A stretch of DNA of 64,000 nucleotides from contig NZ_JAHYCA010000001.1 in assembly GCF_019430905.1 (NCBI RefSeq), positions 233,095-297,094 on the forward strand, given 5' to 3'. Below, piece after piece: positions 18,635 to 28,558 of the stretch. The notes under the pieces are model-generated. The model searched no databases. It had not been told where the DNA came from and saw nothing but the letters and a program-made list of their open reading frames with translations. The translations under genes were made by a program, and so were the position numbers. Numbering within the stretch: position 1 is the stretch's first letter; each line of letters starts with the position of its first letter. The DNA is from Billgrantia antri. Lineage in GTDB: Bacteria; Pseudomonadota; Gammaproteobacteria; Pseudomonadales; Halomonadaceae.

Positions 18635-19549
18635 TCAGTAGAAGCCCGGCTCGCCCCGCGGACGAGTCTTGAAGCGACGGTGCAGCCATAGATACTGCTC
18701 CGGATGCTTGCGTATCGCCTCCTCGATGAAGGCGTTGACACGTGCGGCATCGGCTACCTCGTCGCCACTGGGAAAGTCCTCCAGCGGTGGCCGCCACTCG
18801 ATGGTGTAAGTGCGGTCATCAGGATTGCGATGGAACATCAGCGGTACCACCGGAGCCCCCGTCATGCGCGCGATCTTGGCCGTGAGGCGGATCGAGGCCG
18901 CATCGACGCCGAAAAATGAAGCGAACACGCTGGCGTCACGACCGAAATCCTGGTCGGGCGAATACCAGACGCTGTGGCCCGCCTTGATCCGCCGCACCAC
19001 GCCGCGCAGATCGTGACGGTCGATCGCCTCACCGAAGATGCGGCTGCGCGCCCGGGTCATGAAACGGTCGAATAGCGGGTTGTTGTGGGGCCGATAGACC
19101 ACGTCGGCAGGAAAGAAGAGCGAGTGGAAGGCGCCGCCGAGGTCGAGGGTCGAGAAGTGGATACCGATGATGAGCACCCCCTTGCCTTGCGCCTGGGCCT
19201 GGGCCAGGTAGTGGCCGTTCTTGCTGGCGACTCGATGGCGTAGGTGGAGGGGATCGCGACACCAGGCGGTGGCGGTCTCGAGCAGGCCGATGCCGTTGGC
19301 GGCGAAGGTTTCCTTCACCAGCCGGGCGCGCTGAGCCGCATTCAGCTCGGGAAAGCACAAGCGCAGGTTGGTCTCGACGATGTGACGACGACGCGGGATC
19401 AAGCGCCAGGCCAGCAGCCCGATACCGCGTCCGAGGGCGAGCTTCACGCGCCATGGCAGCCAGGCCCCCAGCCACATGCTGCCGATGGCCAGCCATGCTG
19501 GCCAGAACCGGGGGTGGGCGAAGGAGGCGGGCCAGTTTCGCTTGGACAT
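18635..19549 (-). CDS. Lipid A biosynthesis acyltransferase (LpxL/HtrB family)
   Basis: A 304-residue inner-membrane acyltransferase adding a secondary acyl chain to Kdo2-lipid IVA from acyl-ACP. One N-terminal membrane segment (about 15-35) is followed by the catalytic HX4D motif in GIHFSTLDLGG and by the conserved YRPHNNPLFD and YSPDQDFGRDASVFASFFG blocks. The C-terminus YLWLHRRFKTRP is typical. The LpxL and LpxM paralogues are hard to separate by eye; LpxL/HtrB is favoured. It follows alr on the same strand after 43 bp and may be co-transcribed with it. Confidence 0.93.
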   Translation of the reverse strand: MSKRNWPASFAHPRFWPAWLAIGSMWLGAWLPWRVKLALGRGIGLLAWRLIPRRRHIVETNLRLCFPELNAAQRARLVKETFAANGIGLLETATAWCRDPLHLRHRVASKNGHYLAQAQAQGKGVLIIGIHFSTLDLGGAFHSLFFPADVVYRPHNNPLFDRFMTRARSRIFGEAIDRHDLRGVVRRIKAGHSVWYSPDQDFGRDASVFASFFGVDAASIRLTAKIARMTGAPVVPLMFHRNPDDRTYTIEWRPPLEDFPSGDEVADAARVNAFIEEAIRKHPEQYLWLHRRFKTRPRGEPGFY

Positions 19550-19592
19550 ACAGAATTCCGTTCGGTCTAATTCGGGCAGCGATCGCCCACCC

Positions 19593-20711
19593 TCAGGCAG
19601 GCGGCGTATAGCGTCTGGGAACTCGTGGCAGGATGCCGGTCAGCAGCGTGTAGCTGATGGTGTCGCAATGCCTTGCGACCTCGTCGACGGAGAGCACCGC
19701 TCCATGACGAGACCTGCCCCACAGCACCACTTCGGTGCCGATGTCAGCCTCGGGGATATCGGTGAGGTCGACCGTCAGCATGTCCATCGAGACCTTGCCG
19801 GCGATCGCCGTTCGTTGCCCCGCCACCAGCACCGGCGTACCGTCCGCGGCATGCCGATCATAGCCGTCACCGTAGCCGCAGGCCACCACCCCGATGCGCG
19901 ACGGCCGGGACGCCTGCCAGCGACCCGCATAGCCCACCGGCTCGCCTGCCGCCAGGTCGCGCACGGCGATGATCTCGGAGCGCAGGGTCATCACCGGCTC
20001 GAGTCGGTGGCTCGCCTCGTTGGCCCGCTCGAGGGGATCGCTGCCATATAGCATCACCCCTGGGCGAACCCATGCACCATGCGCTTCTGGCCATGCCAGG
20101 GTCGCCGGGGAATTGGCCAGGCACAACGGCGCATCGAGTCGCCTCGCCAGGGCCTGCATGCAGTCGAGCTGACGCTGGAAGTACTTTGAGTCAACGGCAT
20201 CGGCCGTGGCAAAGTGACTCATCAACAATAGGCCAGTGGCACACGTCGGCGCGGCGGCCAGGCGCTCCCAGACTGCCGCCGCCTGGTCAGGAGGAAAGCC
20301 CAGCCGATGCATGCCGGAATCGACCTTGAGCCAAACGGGAATGGGCTTGGCCGGTCGGTAGGCCAACAGCGCGCTCACCTGCCACTCGCTATGGACCGCC
20401 ATCCACAGCCCCAGCGCCTCGACGCGAGCCAGCTCGTGCGGCTCGAAAATGCCTTCGAGCAATACGATCGATGATTCGATGCCTCCTTCGCGCAGGGCTT
20501 CCGCCTCTTCCAGGCAGGCGACGGCGAAGGCAGGCGGCCGCCGCTCGGCAGGTAGAGACTCCAGCGCAGCGGCACAAGCGACGGCACCATGACCGTAGGC
20601 GTCGGCCTTGATCACGGCCACCGCCCGGCTGTCACCGGCCAATTCACGCGCCAGCGAATAGTTGTGACGCAGGGCGCCGAGATCGATCTCGGCGAGCAAG
20701 GGCCTGGCCAT
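19593..20711 (-). CDS. alr: Alanine racemase
   Basis: PLP-dependent racemase of 372 residues supplying D-alanine for peptidoglycan. The cofactor lysine is Lys35 in AVIKADAYGHGA; other family blocks are KVDSGMHRLGF, NSPATLAWP, RPGVMLYGSDP and the C-terminal domain GKVSMDMLTVDLTD. Whether it is the biosynthetic Alr or catabolic DadX type is not clear; no dadA lies beside it. It has no close upstream gene and is preceded by the tolC terminator. Confidence 0.96.
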   Translation of the reverse strand: MARPLLAEIDLGALRHNYSLARELAGDSRAVAVIKADAYGHGAVACAAALESLPAERRPPAFAVACLEEAEALREGGIESSIVLLEGIFEPHELARVEALGLWMAVHSEWQVSALLAYRPAKPIPVWLKVDSGMHRLGFPPDQAAAVWERLAAAPTCATGLLLMSHFATADAVDSKYFQRQLDCMQALARRLDAPLCLANSPATLAWPEAHGAWVRPGVMLYGSDPLERANEASHRLEPVMTLRSEIIAVRDLAAGEPVGYAGRWQASRPSRIGVVACGYGDGYDRHAADGTPVLVAGQRTAIAGKVSMDMLTVDLTDIPEADIGTEVVLWGRSRHGAVLSVDEVARHCDTISYTLLTGILPRVPRRYTPPA

Positions 20712-20775
20712 GACATTCTCTCCACTTGGCGAAATAGCGCAAAATTATGTTTCAAACTCCTCGCTATTACACGAA

Positions 20776-20803
20776 GAAAACCACCGACTTATCGGTGGTT
20801 TTC
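20776..20803 (-). terminator. Terminator of tolC
   Basis: GAAAACCACCGA pairs perfectly with TCGGTGGTTTTC across loop CTTA (12-bp stem with A/T-rich base). It lies 41-68 bases past the tolC stop and could work on both strands. Confidence 0.85.
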
Positions 20804-20843
20804 GATATAAGAAACTCAAATCAACTCTATATTCAGCAAATCA

Positions 20844-22301
20844 TCAGGAAGGCGCCTGGGGCCGCTCGCCAATGTTCATGACGGGATCGGGGTTGGCCTC
20901 GTCGGGCAGATCCAGCAGAACACGCTCCTCCTCGGAGAGCCAGGCATTGACGGCCTGGATCGAGTCCGGCCCGAGCAGCCCCGCCTGCTGCTGAAGCTGC
21001 AGCAGCCCAAGAATGTAGTCGTAGCGCGCTTCGGCATGTTCGGCAATAGCGTTGAACAAGTTCTGCTCGGCGTTGAGAACGTCGACGATGTTGCGCGTCC
21101 CCACTTCATATCCCGAACGCGTCGCTTCCAGCGCGCTCTGATTGGAAACGATCGCCTGGCGACGGGCCTCGACGGTTTCGACATCGTTATTGACGCGGGT
21201 AAACAGGGAGCGCACCTGCTGTATGGTGTCACGCCGCTGTGCCTCGAAATCGTACTGGCTGGCCTCCAGCAGGAAGCCGTTCTGGCGAATCTGTGCCTGG
21301 GTCGAGCCGCCGGTGTAGAGCGGCAGACTGGCACGCAGGCCGACCTGGCTTTCCGACTGATGATTCGTGCCCGTGCGATCGCTGTCCGACCAACCGTAGT
21401 TGGCGAAGGCCGACACCACCGGCTGCTGACCGGCCCTGGCGATGTCGACATTGCTGCGCGCTACCTCGATACCGGCCTCTGCCGCCAGCACGAGGGGATT
21501 GTTGGCCAGGGCCAGCGCCACCCACTCCTCACGATCCGCCGGCTCGGGAGGCGCAATCGGCACCTCGTTCTCCAGCGCTTCGATGCTGTCGTAGCGATGT
21601 CCGGTCAGGCGCTCCAGGGCCTCGAAGCTGACCTGCATGGCCCCTTCCGCCGCGAGGCGCTGGGCGCGCGCCAAGTCATAGGTGGCCTGCGCCTCGTGAA
21701 CATCGGTGATTGCAATCAGCCCCACCTCGAAGCGCTCCTGCGCCTGCTCCAGCTGACGCTCGATGGCAGTCTCCTGGGCACGCCGTGCGCTCAGGACATC
21801 GTGAGCCCGAAGGATCTCGAAGTAGGCATCGGCCACGTCGAACAGCAGCTGCTGGGTTGCCGCGTCGACCCCCAGGGCATCGCGATCGATCTCGCGCTCG
21901 GCTCGCTCCAGCTGGGCACGGCGGCTAGGGTCGTACAGCGCCTGCTCGGCATCGAGGTTAAGGCCCGCGCTGTTGACATTATCGTCCTGTTCGGCCAGCC
22001 CCGGTATGGCCGCTTGCCCTCCACCCTGCCCGAACGCCGAGCCCGTGGCGCTCGAGTAAGTGCGGGTATGCGCCACGTTGCCACCCACCGAAACCTGGGG
22101 AAGCAGCGCACCGCGCTGTACGTCCCGCGCGGCTTCGGTGGCGCGGAAACTCGCCTGGGTGGACGACAGCTCGGCATCATTGGCCAGGGCATCCCGGGCG
22201 ATGGTCCAGAGATCGGCAGCCTGTGCCTGACCGATCATGAGGCAACTGATGACAGCGGCCAGTCCCCGTGGGAAGCGGCGTGCGAAAGGTGGGCGAAGCA
22301 T
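20844..22301 (-). CDS. tolC: TolC-family outer membrane efflux channel
   Basis: The 485-residue outer-membrane trimer serves as exit duct for tripartite efflux pumps and type I secretion. A signal peptide ends near residue 29 (SCLMIGQAQAADLW). Two OEP repeats follow, each opening with the LW.IA..AL.ND / EEWVALALANNPLVLAAE pattern and containing long coiled-coil helices; GYEVGTRNIVDVLNAEQNLF is the classic second-repeat signature. The start at 22301 has AGGGGA upstream; an earlier ATG lacks one. It is monocistronic, close to rpoS, and might serve the type I exporter at 3706-5448. Confidence 0.93.
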   Translation of the reverse strand: MLRPPFARRFPRGLAAVISCLMIGQAQAADLWTIARDALANDAELSSTQASFRATEAARDVQRGALLPQVSVGGNVAHTRTYSSATGSAFGQGGGQAAIPGLAEQDDNVNSAGLNLDAEQALYDPSRRAQLERAEREIDRDALGVDAATQQLLFDVADAYFEILRAHDVLSARRAQETAIERQLEQAQERFEVGLIAITDVHEAQATYDLARAQRLAAEGAMQVSFEALERLTGHRYDSIEALENEVPIAPPEPADREEWVALALANNPLVLAAEAGIEVARSNVDIARAGQQPVVSAFANYGWSDSDRTGTNHQSESQVGLRASLPLYTGGSTQAQIRQNGFLLEASQYDFEAQRRDTIQQVRSLFTRVNNDVETVEARRQAIVSNQSALEATRSGYEVGTRNIVDVLNAEQNLFNAIAEHAEARYDYILGLLQLQQQAGLLGPDSIQAVNAWLSEEERVLLDLPDEANPDPVMNIGERPQAPS

Positions 22302-22372
22302 GTGTTCTTTTCCCCTTTTCATCCCTGCATGGTAAGGAGGCTAATGATATCCTATCAGCATGCAGAAAATAT

Positions 22373-22396
22373 GCAGCCGACCCTTGGGTCGGCTGC
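22373..22396 (-). terminator. Terminator of rpoS
   Basis: GCAGCCGACCC pairs with GGGTCGGCTGC around TT (11-bp stem). On the minus strand the stem is followed by ATATTTTCTG, a modest T-run, 20 bases past the rpoS stop. Confidence 0.8.
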
Positions 22397-22415
22397 CATT
22401 TCTTCGTCGTAGGGC

Positions 22416-23402
22416 CTACTCGTTGAAGATGTTGTCCATCGAGAGCCCTTGCTTCTCGAGTACCCGGCGCAGCTTCTTGAGCGCCTCCACCTGGATCTGG
22501 CGAACCCGCTCCCGGGTCAGGCCGATCTCGTCGCCGACCTCCTCCAGGGTGGCCGCCTCGTGGCCGCGCAGCCCGAACCGGCGTACCACTACCTCCATCT
22601 GCTTCTCAGTCAGTTCCGCCAACCACTCGTCGACGTGCTGCTTGACGTCGACGTCGACCAGCGACGACTCGGGGCCCTGCTCATTGTCGTCGGCCAGGGT
22701 CTCGATCAGTGGCTTGTCGCTATCGCCACCCATGGGGTAGTCCACCGAAGAGACCCGTTCGTTGAGCCCCATCATCTTCTTCACCGCCTCGACCGGCTTG
22801 TCGAGATGATCGGCGATCTCTTCCGGCGTGGCCTCGTGATCCAGCTTCTGGGTCAGCTCGCGCGCTGCCCGCAGATAGATGTTGAGCTCCTTCACCACGT
22901 GGATCGGCAGACGGATGGTGCGGGTCTGGTTCATCAGCGCCCGCTCGATGGTCTGGCGGATCCACCAGGTGGCGTAAGTGGAAAAGCGGAAACCGCGCTC
23001 GGGGTCGAATTTCTCCACGGCACGGATCAGGCCGAGATTTCCCTCCTCGATCAGGTCGAGCAGGGTCAGCCCGCGGTTGAGATAGCGCCGGGCGATCTTC
23101 ACCACCAGGCGCAGGTTGGACTCGATCATTCTCGCCCGGCCCGCCGGGTCACCCTTCTGCGCCAGGCGGCCGTAGTAGACCTCCTCTTCGGGCGTCAGCA
23201 GAGGCGAGAAACCGATCTCGTTGAGATAGATCTGGGTGGCGTCGAGGCTATGGTGGTAATGCTTGTCTTCACGACTCAACGCTTTCTCGAAGGCGGCGTC
23301 ATCGTCACTGGTTGCAGTGTCCGAATCCGTTTCGAGGTCCTGGTCGGCCTCGGTGACGTCATCGAGATCAACATCCTGAAGGTCCCGTTCAAGCATGCTC
23401 AT
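22416..23402 (-). CDS. rpoS: RNA polymerase sigma factor RpoS
   Basis: Stationary-phase/general stress sigma factor of 328 residues. Regions are clear: 1.2 ([21 protein letters not shown]), 2 ([40 protein letters not shown]), 3 ([15 protein letters not shown]) and 4 ([17 protein letters not shown]). The N-terminal 40 residues are acidic. It sits directly downstream of nlpD with 146 bp between, the standard gammaproteobacterial arrangement in which a main rpoS promoter lies inside nlpD; post-transcriptional control of the leader is likely but not visible here. It probably governs stress genes such as the usp at the window end (inference). Confidence 0.98.
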   Translation of the reverse strand: MSMLERDLQDVDLDDVTEADQDLETDSDTATSDDDAAFEKALSREDKHYHHSLDATQIYLNEIGFSPLLTPEEEVYYGRLAQKGDPAGRARMIESNLRLVVKIARRYLNRGLTLLDLIEEGNLGLIRAVEKFDPERGFRFSTYATWWIRQTIERALMNQTRTIRLPIHVVKELNIYLRAARELTQKLDHEATPEEIADHLDKPVEAVKKMMGLNERVSSVDYPMGGDSDKPLIETLADDNEQGPESSLVDVDVKQHVDEWLAELTEKQMEVVVRRFGLRGHEAATLEEVGDEIGLTRERVRQIQVEALKKLRRVLEKQGLSMDNIFNE

Positions 23403-23548
23403 CGGTTGCTACCCCGTGGTTTCGTCCTGAAATGCCTGTTGCTCTGGCATGGCTCACAGCACGCAGAGTTCTATTTGTTATGACTCCTCACGGTGCCCAT
23501 CGGCACCCATGCCCACCTGTGACGCTCCGACGGCAACCGCGATATTGA

Positions 23549-24607
23549 CTAGCGTTCCGGCAGGAACTTCAGGGGGTCCTGAGGCTGGCCATCCTTGCGC
23601 ACCTCGAAGTGCAGCCTGGCGCTTTCGGCATCGCTATCACCCATCGTGGCGATCACCTGACCGGCTTCGACCACATCGTTCTCCGTCACCCGGAGGCTGT
23701 CGTTGTGGGCATAGGCGCTCAGGTACTGGTCATTGTGCTTGAGCAGGATGAGGTTGCCATAGCCCCGCACCCCGCTGCCGGCATAGACCACGATACCAGG
23801 TCCGGCTGCTCTGACAGGTTGCCCCTTTTGCCCGGCGATATCAATGCCGGCGGTTATGCTGCCGCCTTCACCGAAGCGACCGACCAGCTCACCGTCTGCG
23901 GGCCACTGCCAGGGGACCTCTGCTACCGGTGTATAGCCGCGACCATTGCTCTCGGGCTGGCGTTCAGGCTCCCCCGCCACCTCGGTGCCCGCATCCTGCG
24001 GTTGAGCTTCCGGTTGCGGCTCGGGCTCGGGCTCGGGTTGCACGGCGGTGGCTGCTTCGGGCTCGACGCTGGGCTCCGGCGGAGTCTGCGGCTGGCTTTC
24101 AGGCTGAGTCGGGCCCTCGGCAATGCTCTGCGCCCCGGCTATGGCAGTATCACTGGGAACGCCCTCCTCCGCGGAGAGTGGCTCGGCCGTCAACCTCCGG
24201 TTACGCTCGATGGCTTCTTCGTCGGGCAGCAGCCAGTCGTCATCCCCCGTTTGAGCCGCCGTGCCGCCGCCGAGAGCCGTCGCCGTCGCGACCTGGCCTT
24301 GCCCCAGCTCACCCGAGCGAGACTCCCCGGACGACGCCGCCGCAGCGTCGCTCAGACGTAGCTGCTGGCCGGGTTGGATACGGTAGGGCGGGCCGATCTG
24401 GTTGAGCCTGGCCAGATCGCGATAGTCCATGTCATGGCGCCAGGCGATACCGTACAAGGTATCGCCGGCCTCGACCGTATAGTGGCTGGCCGGAGTACTT
24501 TCGCGGCTCACCGACAGGTCGCGGACCTGGGGAGTGGAATACTCCTGTTGAGCGGCACAGCCAGCCACTGCCATGGCAACGGCCGAGACGAGAAATACCT
24601 TACGCAT
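23549..24607 (-). CDS. nlpD: Murein hydrolase activator NlpD
   Basis: Outer-membrane lipoprotein of 352 residues that activates AmiC-type amidases at the division site. The signal peptide ends in lipobox VAGC (Cys17). A LysM domain follows (about 39-85, HYTVEAGDTLYGIAW), then a long Q/P/E-rich linker (about 100-235), then a C-terminal LytM domain. The LytM metal-site histidine is replaced (TAGIDIAGQKG) as in E. coli NlpD, so it is a regulator and not an active endopeptidase. The start overlaps the DUF368 gene by 8 bases, placing it in the pcm cluster. Confidence 0.96.
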   Translation of the reverse strand: MRKVFLVSAVAMAVAGCAAQQEYSTPQVRDLSVSRESTPASHYTVEAGDTLYGIAWRHDMDYRDLARLNQIGPPYRIQPGQQLRLSDAAAASSGESRSGELGQGQVATATALGGGTAAQTGDDDWLLPDEEAIERNRRLTAEPLSAEEGVPSDTAIAGAQSIAEGPTQPESQPQTPPEPSVEPEAATAVQPEPEPEPQPEAQPQDAGTEVAGEPERQPESNGRGYTPVAEVPWQWPADGELVGRFGEGGSITAGIDIAGQKGQPVRAAGPGIVVYAGSGVRGYGNLILLKHNDQYLSAYAHNDSLRVTENDVVEAGQVIATMGDSDAESARLHFEVRKDGQPQDPLKFLPER

Positions 24608-25586
24608 TGGAGCCCTCCTTCTTGTCAGACGATTTGCGAGAGCCGTTGTCGGCCTTGCCAGACTCCCCGCCCCGCGAATGGCGACCCAACGCCAGGACCA
24701 GCACGCCACCGGCCGCCATGGCGATCACCACGGGAACCAGCAGAGCAGGCTCCCCGGTCAGGTTGGCGTAGTCGCCGGGTGTCAGATAGCGGTACTCGAG
24801 CGGGATCACCTGCGACTCGGGCCCGAGCTGGTAGCGTATCAGCTCCCGCCAGGGCCACAGTACCGGCAGCGAGCCGACGATGAAGCCAATCAACAGCTGC
24901 AGTGTTGCGGTGTGGTGGTAGCGCAGCAGCCAGGAAAGCAGCCGCGAGAAACCGAAAAGACCAATCAGGCAACCCACCGCGAAAGTCGAGAGCAGCGCCA
25001 GATCGAAGCTCCGGATCCCCTGCATCACGGTGCCGTAAAGCCCCATGGTCAACAGCAGGAAACTGCCGGATACGCCGGGCAGCAACAAGGCGCTGATGGC
25101 TATGGCACCGCCGACAATCAACACCAGCGAGGGACTACCCAGCTGTGTGACCAGCGGCATCAGCGACGGCAGTCCATGAGCCAGCAACAGGCCCAGAACC
25201 AGCGGGATCAGGTGCCAGAGCTTCCAGTCGGCGGGATGACGGCTCACCACGATGGCCGAGGCCGCCACCAGGCCGAAGAAGAAGCCGTTGAGCAGCAACG
25301 GGTAATCGTCCATGAGCCAGACGACCAGATGCGCCACGCTGACCAGACTGGCCCCGATACCGAGCAGCAGCGGAATGGCAAAGGCCAGATTGAGATGGGC
25401 GAAGAGCGCCGCCAGGCCACCGCGTCGCCAGGCCGTGAAAGCACTAGGACCGAACTGCTTGATGGTATGAATGAGTTCCTCGTAGATGCCCGTGACGAAG
25501 GCTATGGTGCCACCGGAGACTCCGGGCACGGCATCGGCCGCCCCCATCCCGGCCCCCTTGAGAAAGGTACTGAATTGTCGCTTCAA
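24600..25586 (-). CDS. DUF368 (PopT-like) polyprenyl-phosphate transporter
   Basis: A 328-residue inner-membrane protein with about nine hydrophobic segments. The N-terminal GAGMGAADAVPGVSGGTIAFVTGIYEE and internal ISALLLPGVSGSFLLLTMGLY are the two inverted-repeat signatures of DUF368. Members were shown to return undecaprenyl phosphate across the membrane for cell-wall lipid recycling (PopT). The C-terminal tail is charged. It overlaps pcm upstream by four bases and nlpD downstream by eight, so its expression is tied to the envelope/stress cluster. Confidence 0.93.
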   Translation of the reverse strand: MKRQFSTFLKGAGMGAADAVPGVSGGTIAFVTGIYEELIHTIKQFGPSAFTAWRRGGLAALFAHLNLAFAIPLLLGIGASLVSVAHLVVWLMDDYPLLLNGFFFGLVAASAIVVSRHPADWKLWHLIPLVLGLLLAHGLPSLMPLVTQLGSPSLVLIVGGAIAISALLLPGVSGSFLLLTMGLYGTVMQGIRSFDLALLSTFAVGCLIGLFGFSRLLSWLLRYHHTATLQLLIGFIVGSLPVLWPWRELIRYQLGPESQVIPLEYRYLTPGDYANLTGEPALLVPVVIAMAAGGVLVLALGRHSRGGESGKADNGSRKSSDKKEGSNA

Positions 25587-26263
25587 CGAATCACTCCTTG
25601 CAGCAGCGGCACGAAGCGTACGCGCTCGAGCCGCTGAACCTCATGTTGAGCCCCCATTCGGCGCACCCGGGTCAGCCACTGTTCGCCGTCGGGGTCGGCC
25701 AAGGGCAGAATCATCACACCCGCTTCACTGAGCTGCGAAATCAGCAGCTCGGGCAACTCGTGGGCGCAGGCGGTGAGCAGCACGACATCGAACGGCGCCG
25801 CCTCCTGCCAGCCGTGTCCGCCATCGGCCAGGCGCAGGCGCGCGTTATGCGCCTGCAACAGGCGCAACCGCTTCGCCGCCCGGTGATGCAAGGCATTGAT
25901 TCGTTCGACAGACCAGAGTTCCGGCACCAGGCGGGACAGGATCAGCGTCTGGTAGCCGGAGCCGGTACCGATCTCCAGCACCCGCCCCGGGTTTTCCTGC
26001 ATCACCAGCTCCGTCATCCGCGCCACCATCCACGGCTGGGACAAGGTCTGGCCGTGGCCGATGGGCAACGAGGTATCCTCGTAGGCGCGGTGAGCCAATG
26101 CCTCGTCGAGAAAGAAATGACGTGGCTCTGCGGCCATCACCCGGAGGACTCGTTCGTCGGCGACCCCTTGCCTTGCCAGGCGCGCCACCATGCGGTCGCG
26201 GGTTCGCTGCGACGTCATGCCGACGCCGCGCAGCAGTTCGGGTAATCGTTCAGGTGAATGCAT
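25583..26263 (-). CDS. pcm: Protein-L-isoaspartate O-methyltransferase
   Basis: Repairs isoaspartyl damage in aged proteins using SAM. The 226-residue product has the PIMT motif [20 protein letters not shown] (substrate site) and SAM loop [12 protein letters not shown]. The start at 26263 (MHSPERL) gives the usual length with a short N-terminal extension; it overlaps the surE stop by 14 bases. The pair surE-pcm is conserved next to nlpD-rpoS and is linked to stationary-phase survival. Confidence 0.97.
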   Translation of the reverse strand: MHSPERLPELLRGVGMTSQRTRDRMVARLARQGVADERVLRVMAAEPRHFFLDEALAHRAYEDTSLPIGHGQTLSQPWMVARMTELVMQENPGRVLEIGTGSGYQTLILSRLVPELWSVERINALHHRAAKRLRLLQAHNARLRLADGGHGWQEAAPFDVVLLTACAHELPELLISQLSEAGVMILPLADPDGEQWLTRVRRMGAQHEVQRLERVRFVPLLQGVIR

Positions 26264-26996
26264 CCAGCCAGCCCTGCACATCTTCGATGGCCGCACGCTG
26301 CGTCAAGTCAGTCTGCAGCGGCGTGATCGAAACATAGCCCGCCTCGATGGCGGCAAAGTCGGTATCGGGACCATCATCGGCATTCTCTCCCACTGCCGCA
26401 ATCCAGTAGCGCAGGCGGCCGCGAGGGTCACGCACCTCCATGGGCCGCTCTGCCGGGCCGCGGTAGCCCATCCGAGTGACGCGAAAGCCCTGGATCTCCT
26501 CCCAAGGCAGGTCCGGCACGTTGACGTTGAGCAGGCTGCGAGGAGGCAGCGAGAGCTGGTCGGCCGCCCCTACCAGGCTCGCCGCCACGCGTCCGGCGGT
26601 ATCGAAGTAACGTGAACCCACCAGCGACATGGCGATCGCCGGCATGCCCAGGTTACGCCCCTCCATGGCCGCCGCCACGGTGCCGGAGTAGAGTACGTCG
26701 TCACCCAGGTTGCCACCGTGGTTGATGCCGGAGATCACCAGATCGGGGCGCTCGTCCCACACGCCGTTGACCCCCAGGTAGACGCAATCGGCCGGGGTGC
26801 CATCGACACAATGAAAGCCGTTGTCCAGCGACGTGAGCGCCAGGGGCCGATTGAGGGTGAGTGAATTGCTGGCACCGCTTCGGTCGCGGTCAGGCGCCAC
26901 CACGCGCAGCCGGGCATGGGGCGCCAGGGCGTCGTACAGAGCGTGCAGGCCCGGAGCATGCACACCGTCATCATTGGAAAGCAGAAGTCGGCGCAT
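26250..26996 (-). CDS. surE: 5'/3'-nucleotidase SurE
   Basis: Metal-dependent survival phosphatase of 248 residues. The N-terminal [12 protein letters not shown] holds the metal-binding Asp pair, and [27 protein letters not shown] the catalytic Asn/Ser region. Length is typical. It lies 4 bp after truD and overlaps pcm, within the ispD-ispF-truD-surE-pcm run. Confidence 0.98.
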   Translation of the reverse strand: MRRLLLSNDDGVHAPGLHALYDALAPHARLRVVAPDRDRSGASNSLTLNRPLALTSLDNGFHCVDGTPADCVYLGVNGVWDERPDLVISGINHGGNLGDDVLYSGTVAAAMEGRNLGMPAIAMSLVGSRYFDTAGRVAASLVGAADQLSLPPRSLLNVNVPDLPWEEIQGFRVTRMGYRGPAERPMEVRDPRGRLRYWIAAVGENADDGPDTDFAAIEAGYVSITPLQTDLTQRAAIEDVQGWLDAFT

Positions 26997-27000
26997 CCGA

Positions 27001-28071
27001 TCAGGCCTCCGTGGAAAGCGTCAGAGTGGGGTGGTCGATGAGTTCACGCAGCACTGCCGTGGCGAAACTGCCGCGCGGCAAGAGGAAGTCGAGCCGAGCC
27101 TCCCTCCCATCCCTCTCGAGCCGCGGCTGATCCAGGCGCATGCGCAGGGCACGCCGAGCCATGCGGACCCCGGCCCGCTCCAGGCCTTGGCAGAGCACAG
27201 CATGACGCTCGGCAATGGCGTTCTCGTAGTACAGCGCATCGCCCCTGGCGAGGGACGTGCCCACGCCCCACAGCACACCGGACGGATGCAAATCTAGCCT
27301 TGCGGCCCGCTCGCCAAGCTCGGCATCCACGGCATCCACGGCATCCACAGCGAACTGGCTCGCGGTGCCGTCGAGTATCGCCACGTCACCCGACACCAAG
27401 TGCCGCCAGCTGCCGTCCGACACCCGCAAGGCCGTGAGCTCATTGAACAGGTAGCTGCGCGCGGCCGAGAGCAGCATGCCCTCACGATCGTCACGCTTGC
27501 GCCAGCCTCGCGCCAGCAGCGACCGGGCACGTATCAGGTTACGGCCTGCCGGACCAAAGCGCTGGGGGCCAAACAGATTGGGTACGCCATGTCGACACAG
27601 CCAGGCCCAGCGCGCCTCGAGTTCGTCGTTTATGGCCGCCCCCGAAAGACGCAGCTGGAAGCGGTTGGCCCGATGTACGCCACGCTTGAGCTTGCGCGGA
27701 TGGCGAACCTGCTCCAAGACTCTCACGCCGAGAGCGTCAAGCCGCGCCGCCAGGTCTTCCGGCGCCTGCTGGCCCGGCAAGTGTACCGAAAGCCACTGAC
27801 GGGTCACGGCAATGCGATCCTTCATGCCCGCATAGCCGATGGCGCGCGGCGTCACGCCACAGGCCCGTGCCAGATGGCGCACGACCTCCAGCGTGGTGAG
27901 CCCACGCTTCTCGATCCATAGCCAGAGATGCTCGCCCTGCCCCTCGGGGGCGAAGCCAAGGACCTCTTCCACCACGAAGTCCTCTGGGGTGGCGCGAAAC
28001 TCCCCGCTGCGCGGAGGGCCGAACTCGGCTTCGCTGACGAGGGGCCAGCAACTCGGCAGCGAGTCACTCAC
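27001..28071 (-). CDS. truD: tRNA pseudouridine(13) synthase TruD
   Basis: Converts U13 of tRNA-Glu to pseudouridine. The catalytic Asp lies in [15 protein letters not shown], and the family-typical [16 protein letters not shown] block follows. The start is the GTG at 28071 (VSDSLPSCW) because GGGGGAAA precedes it; another GTG six codons earlier is in frame. The gene overlaps ispF by eight bases. Near the middle a 9-bp unit is repeated three times (27322-27348), adding VDAVDAVDA before [11 protein letters not shown], a small in-frame repeat within the insertion domain. Confidence 0.96.
   Translation of the reverse strand: MSDSLPSCWPLVSEAEFGPPRSGEFRATPEDFVVEEVLGFAPEGQGEHLWLWIEKRGLTTLEVVRHLARACGVTPRAIGYAGMKDRIAVTRQWLSVHLPGQQAPEDLAARLDALGVRVLEQVRHPRKLKRGVHRANRFQLRLSGAAINDELEARWAWLCRHGVPNLFGPQRFGPAGRNLIRARSLLARGWRKRDDREGMLLSAARSYLFNELTALRVSDGSWRHLVSGDVAILDGTASQFAVDAVDAVDAELGERAARLDLHPSGVLWGVGTSLARGDALYYENAIAERHAVLCQGLERAGVRMARRALRMRLDQPRLERDGREARLDFLLPRGSFATAVLRELIDHPTLTLSTEA
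27322..27348. repeat. In-frame 9-bp tandem repeat, three copies, inside truD
   Basis: GGCATCCAC occurs three times without a mismatch and a partial fourth copy (AGC...) follows. Each copy codes for Val-Asp-Ala on the truD strand, so copy number can change without a frameshift. Confidence 0.9.
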
Positions 28072-28558
28072 GCGACATTTCCCCCGCACGGGTCAGCAGC
28101 ACTACGGCCTCGGCGGCAACGCCTTCGCCACGACCGGTGAAGCCTAGCCGCTCGCTGGTGGTCGCCTTGACGTTGACCGCATCCAAGGCAAGCTCGAGAT
28201 CCTCGGCGATACGCTCACGCATGGCCGAGATGTGGGGTGCCAGCTTGGGTGCCTGAGCGATCACCGTGGCATCGACGTTGCCAACGCGATAGCCCGCCTC
28301 GCGCACCAGCGACAGCACATGACGCAGCAGGCCGCGACTGTCGGCACCGGCCCAGGCGGGGTCGGTATCGGGAAAGTGGCGGCCGATATCGCCCAGCGCA
28401 CAGGCGCCAAGCAACGCATCGCTGATGGCGTGCAGCAGCACGTCGCCATCGGAGTGGGCAACGAAGCCGTGATCGAAGGGGACGGCAACGCCACCAATCA
28501 TCAGATGGTCGCCCTCACCGAAGCGGTGAACGTCGAACCCATGGCCGATGCGCAGCAT
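28064..28558 (-). CDS. ispF: 2-C-methyl-D-erythritol 2,4-cyclodiphosphate synthase
   Basis: MEP-pathway enzyme of 164 residues forming the cyclic diphosphate from CDP-ME 2-phosphate. Metal and substrate motifs are [27 protein letters not shown] and the C-terminal [19 protein letters not shown]. Its ATG shares one base with the ispD stop (TGATG), so the genes are coupled. Downstream it overlaps truD. Confidence 0.98.
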   Translation of the reverse strand: MLRIGHGFDVHRFGEGDHLMIGGVAVPFDHGFVAHSDGDVLLHAISDALLGACALGDIGRHFPDTDPAWAGADSRGLLRHVLSLVREAGYRVGNVDATVIAQAPKLAPHISAMRERIAEDLELALDAVNVKATTSERLGFTGRGEGVAAEAVVLLTRAGEMSRE

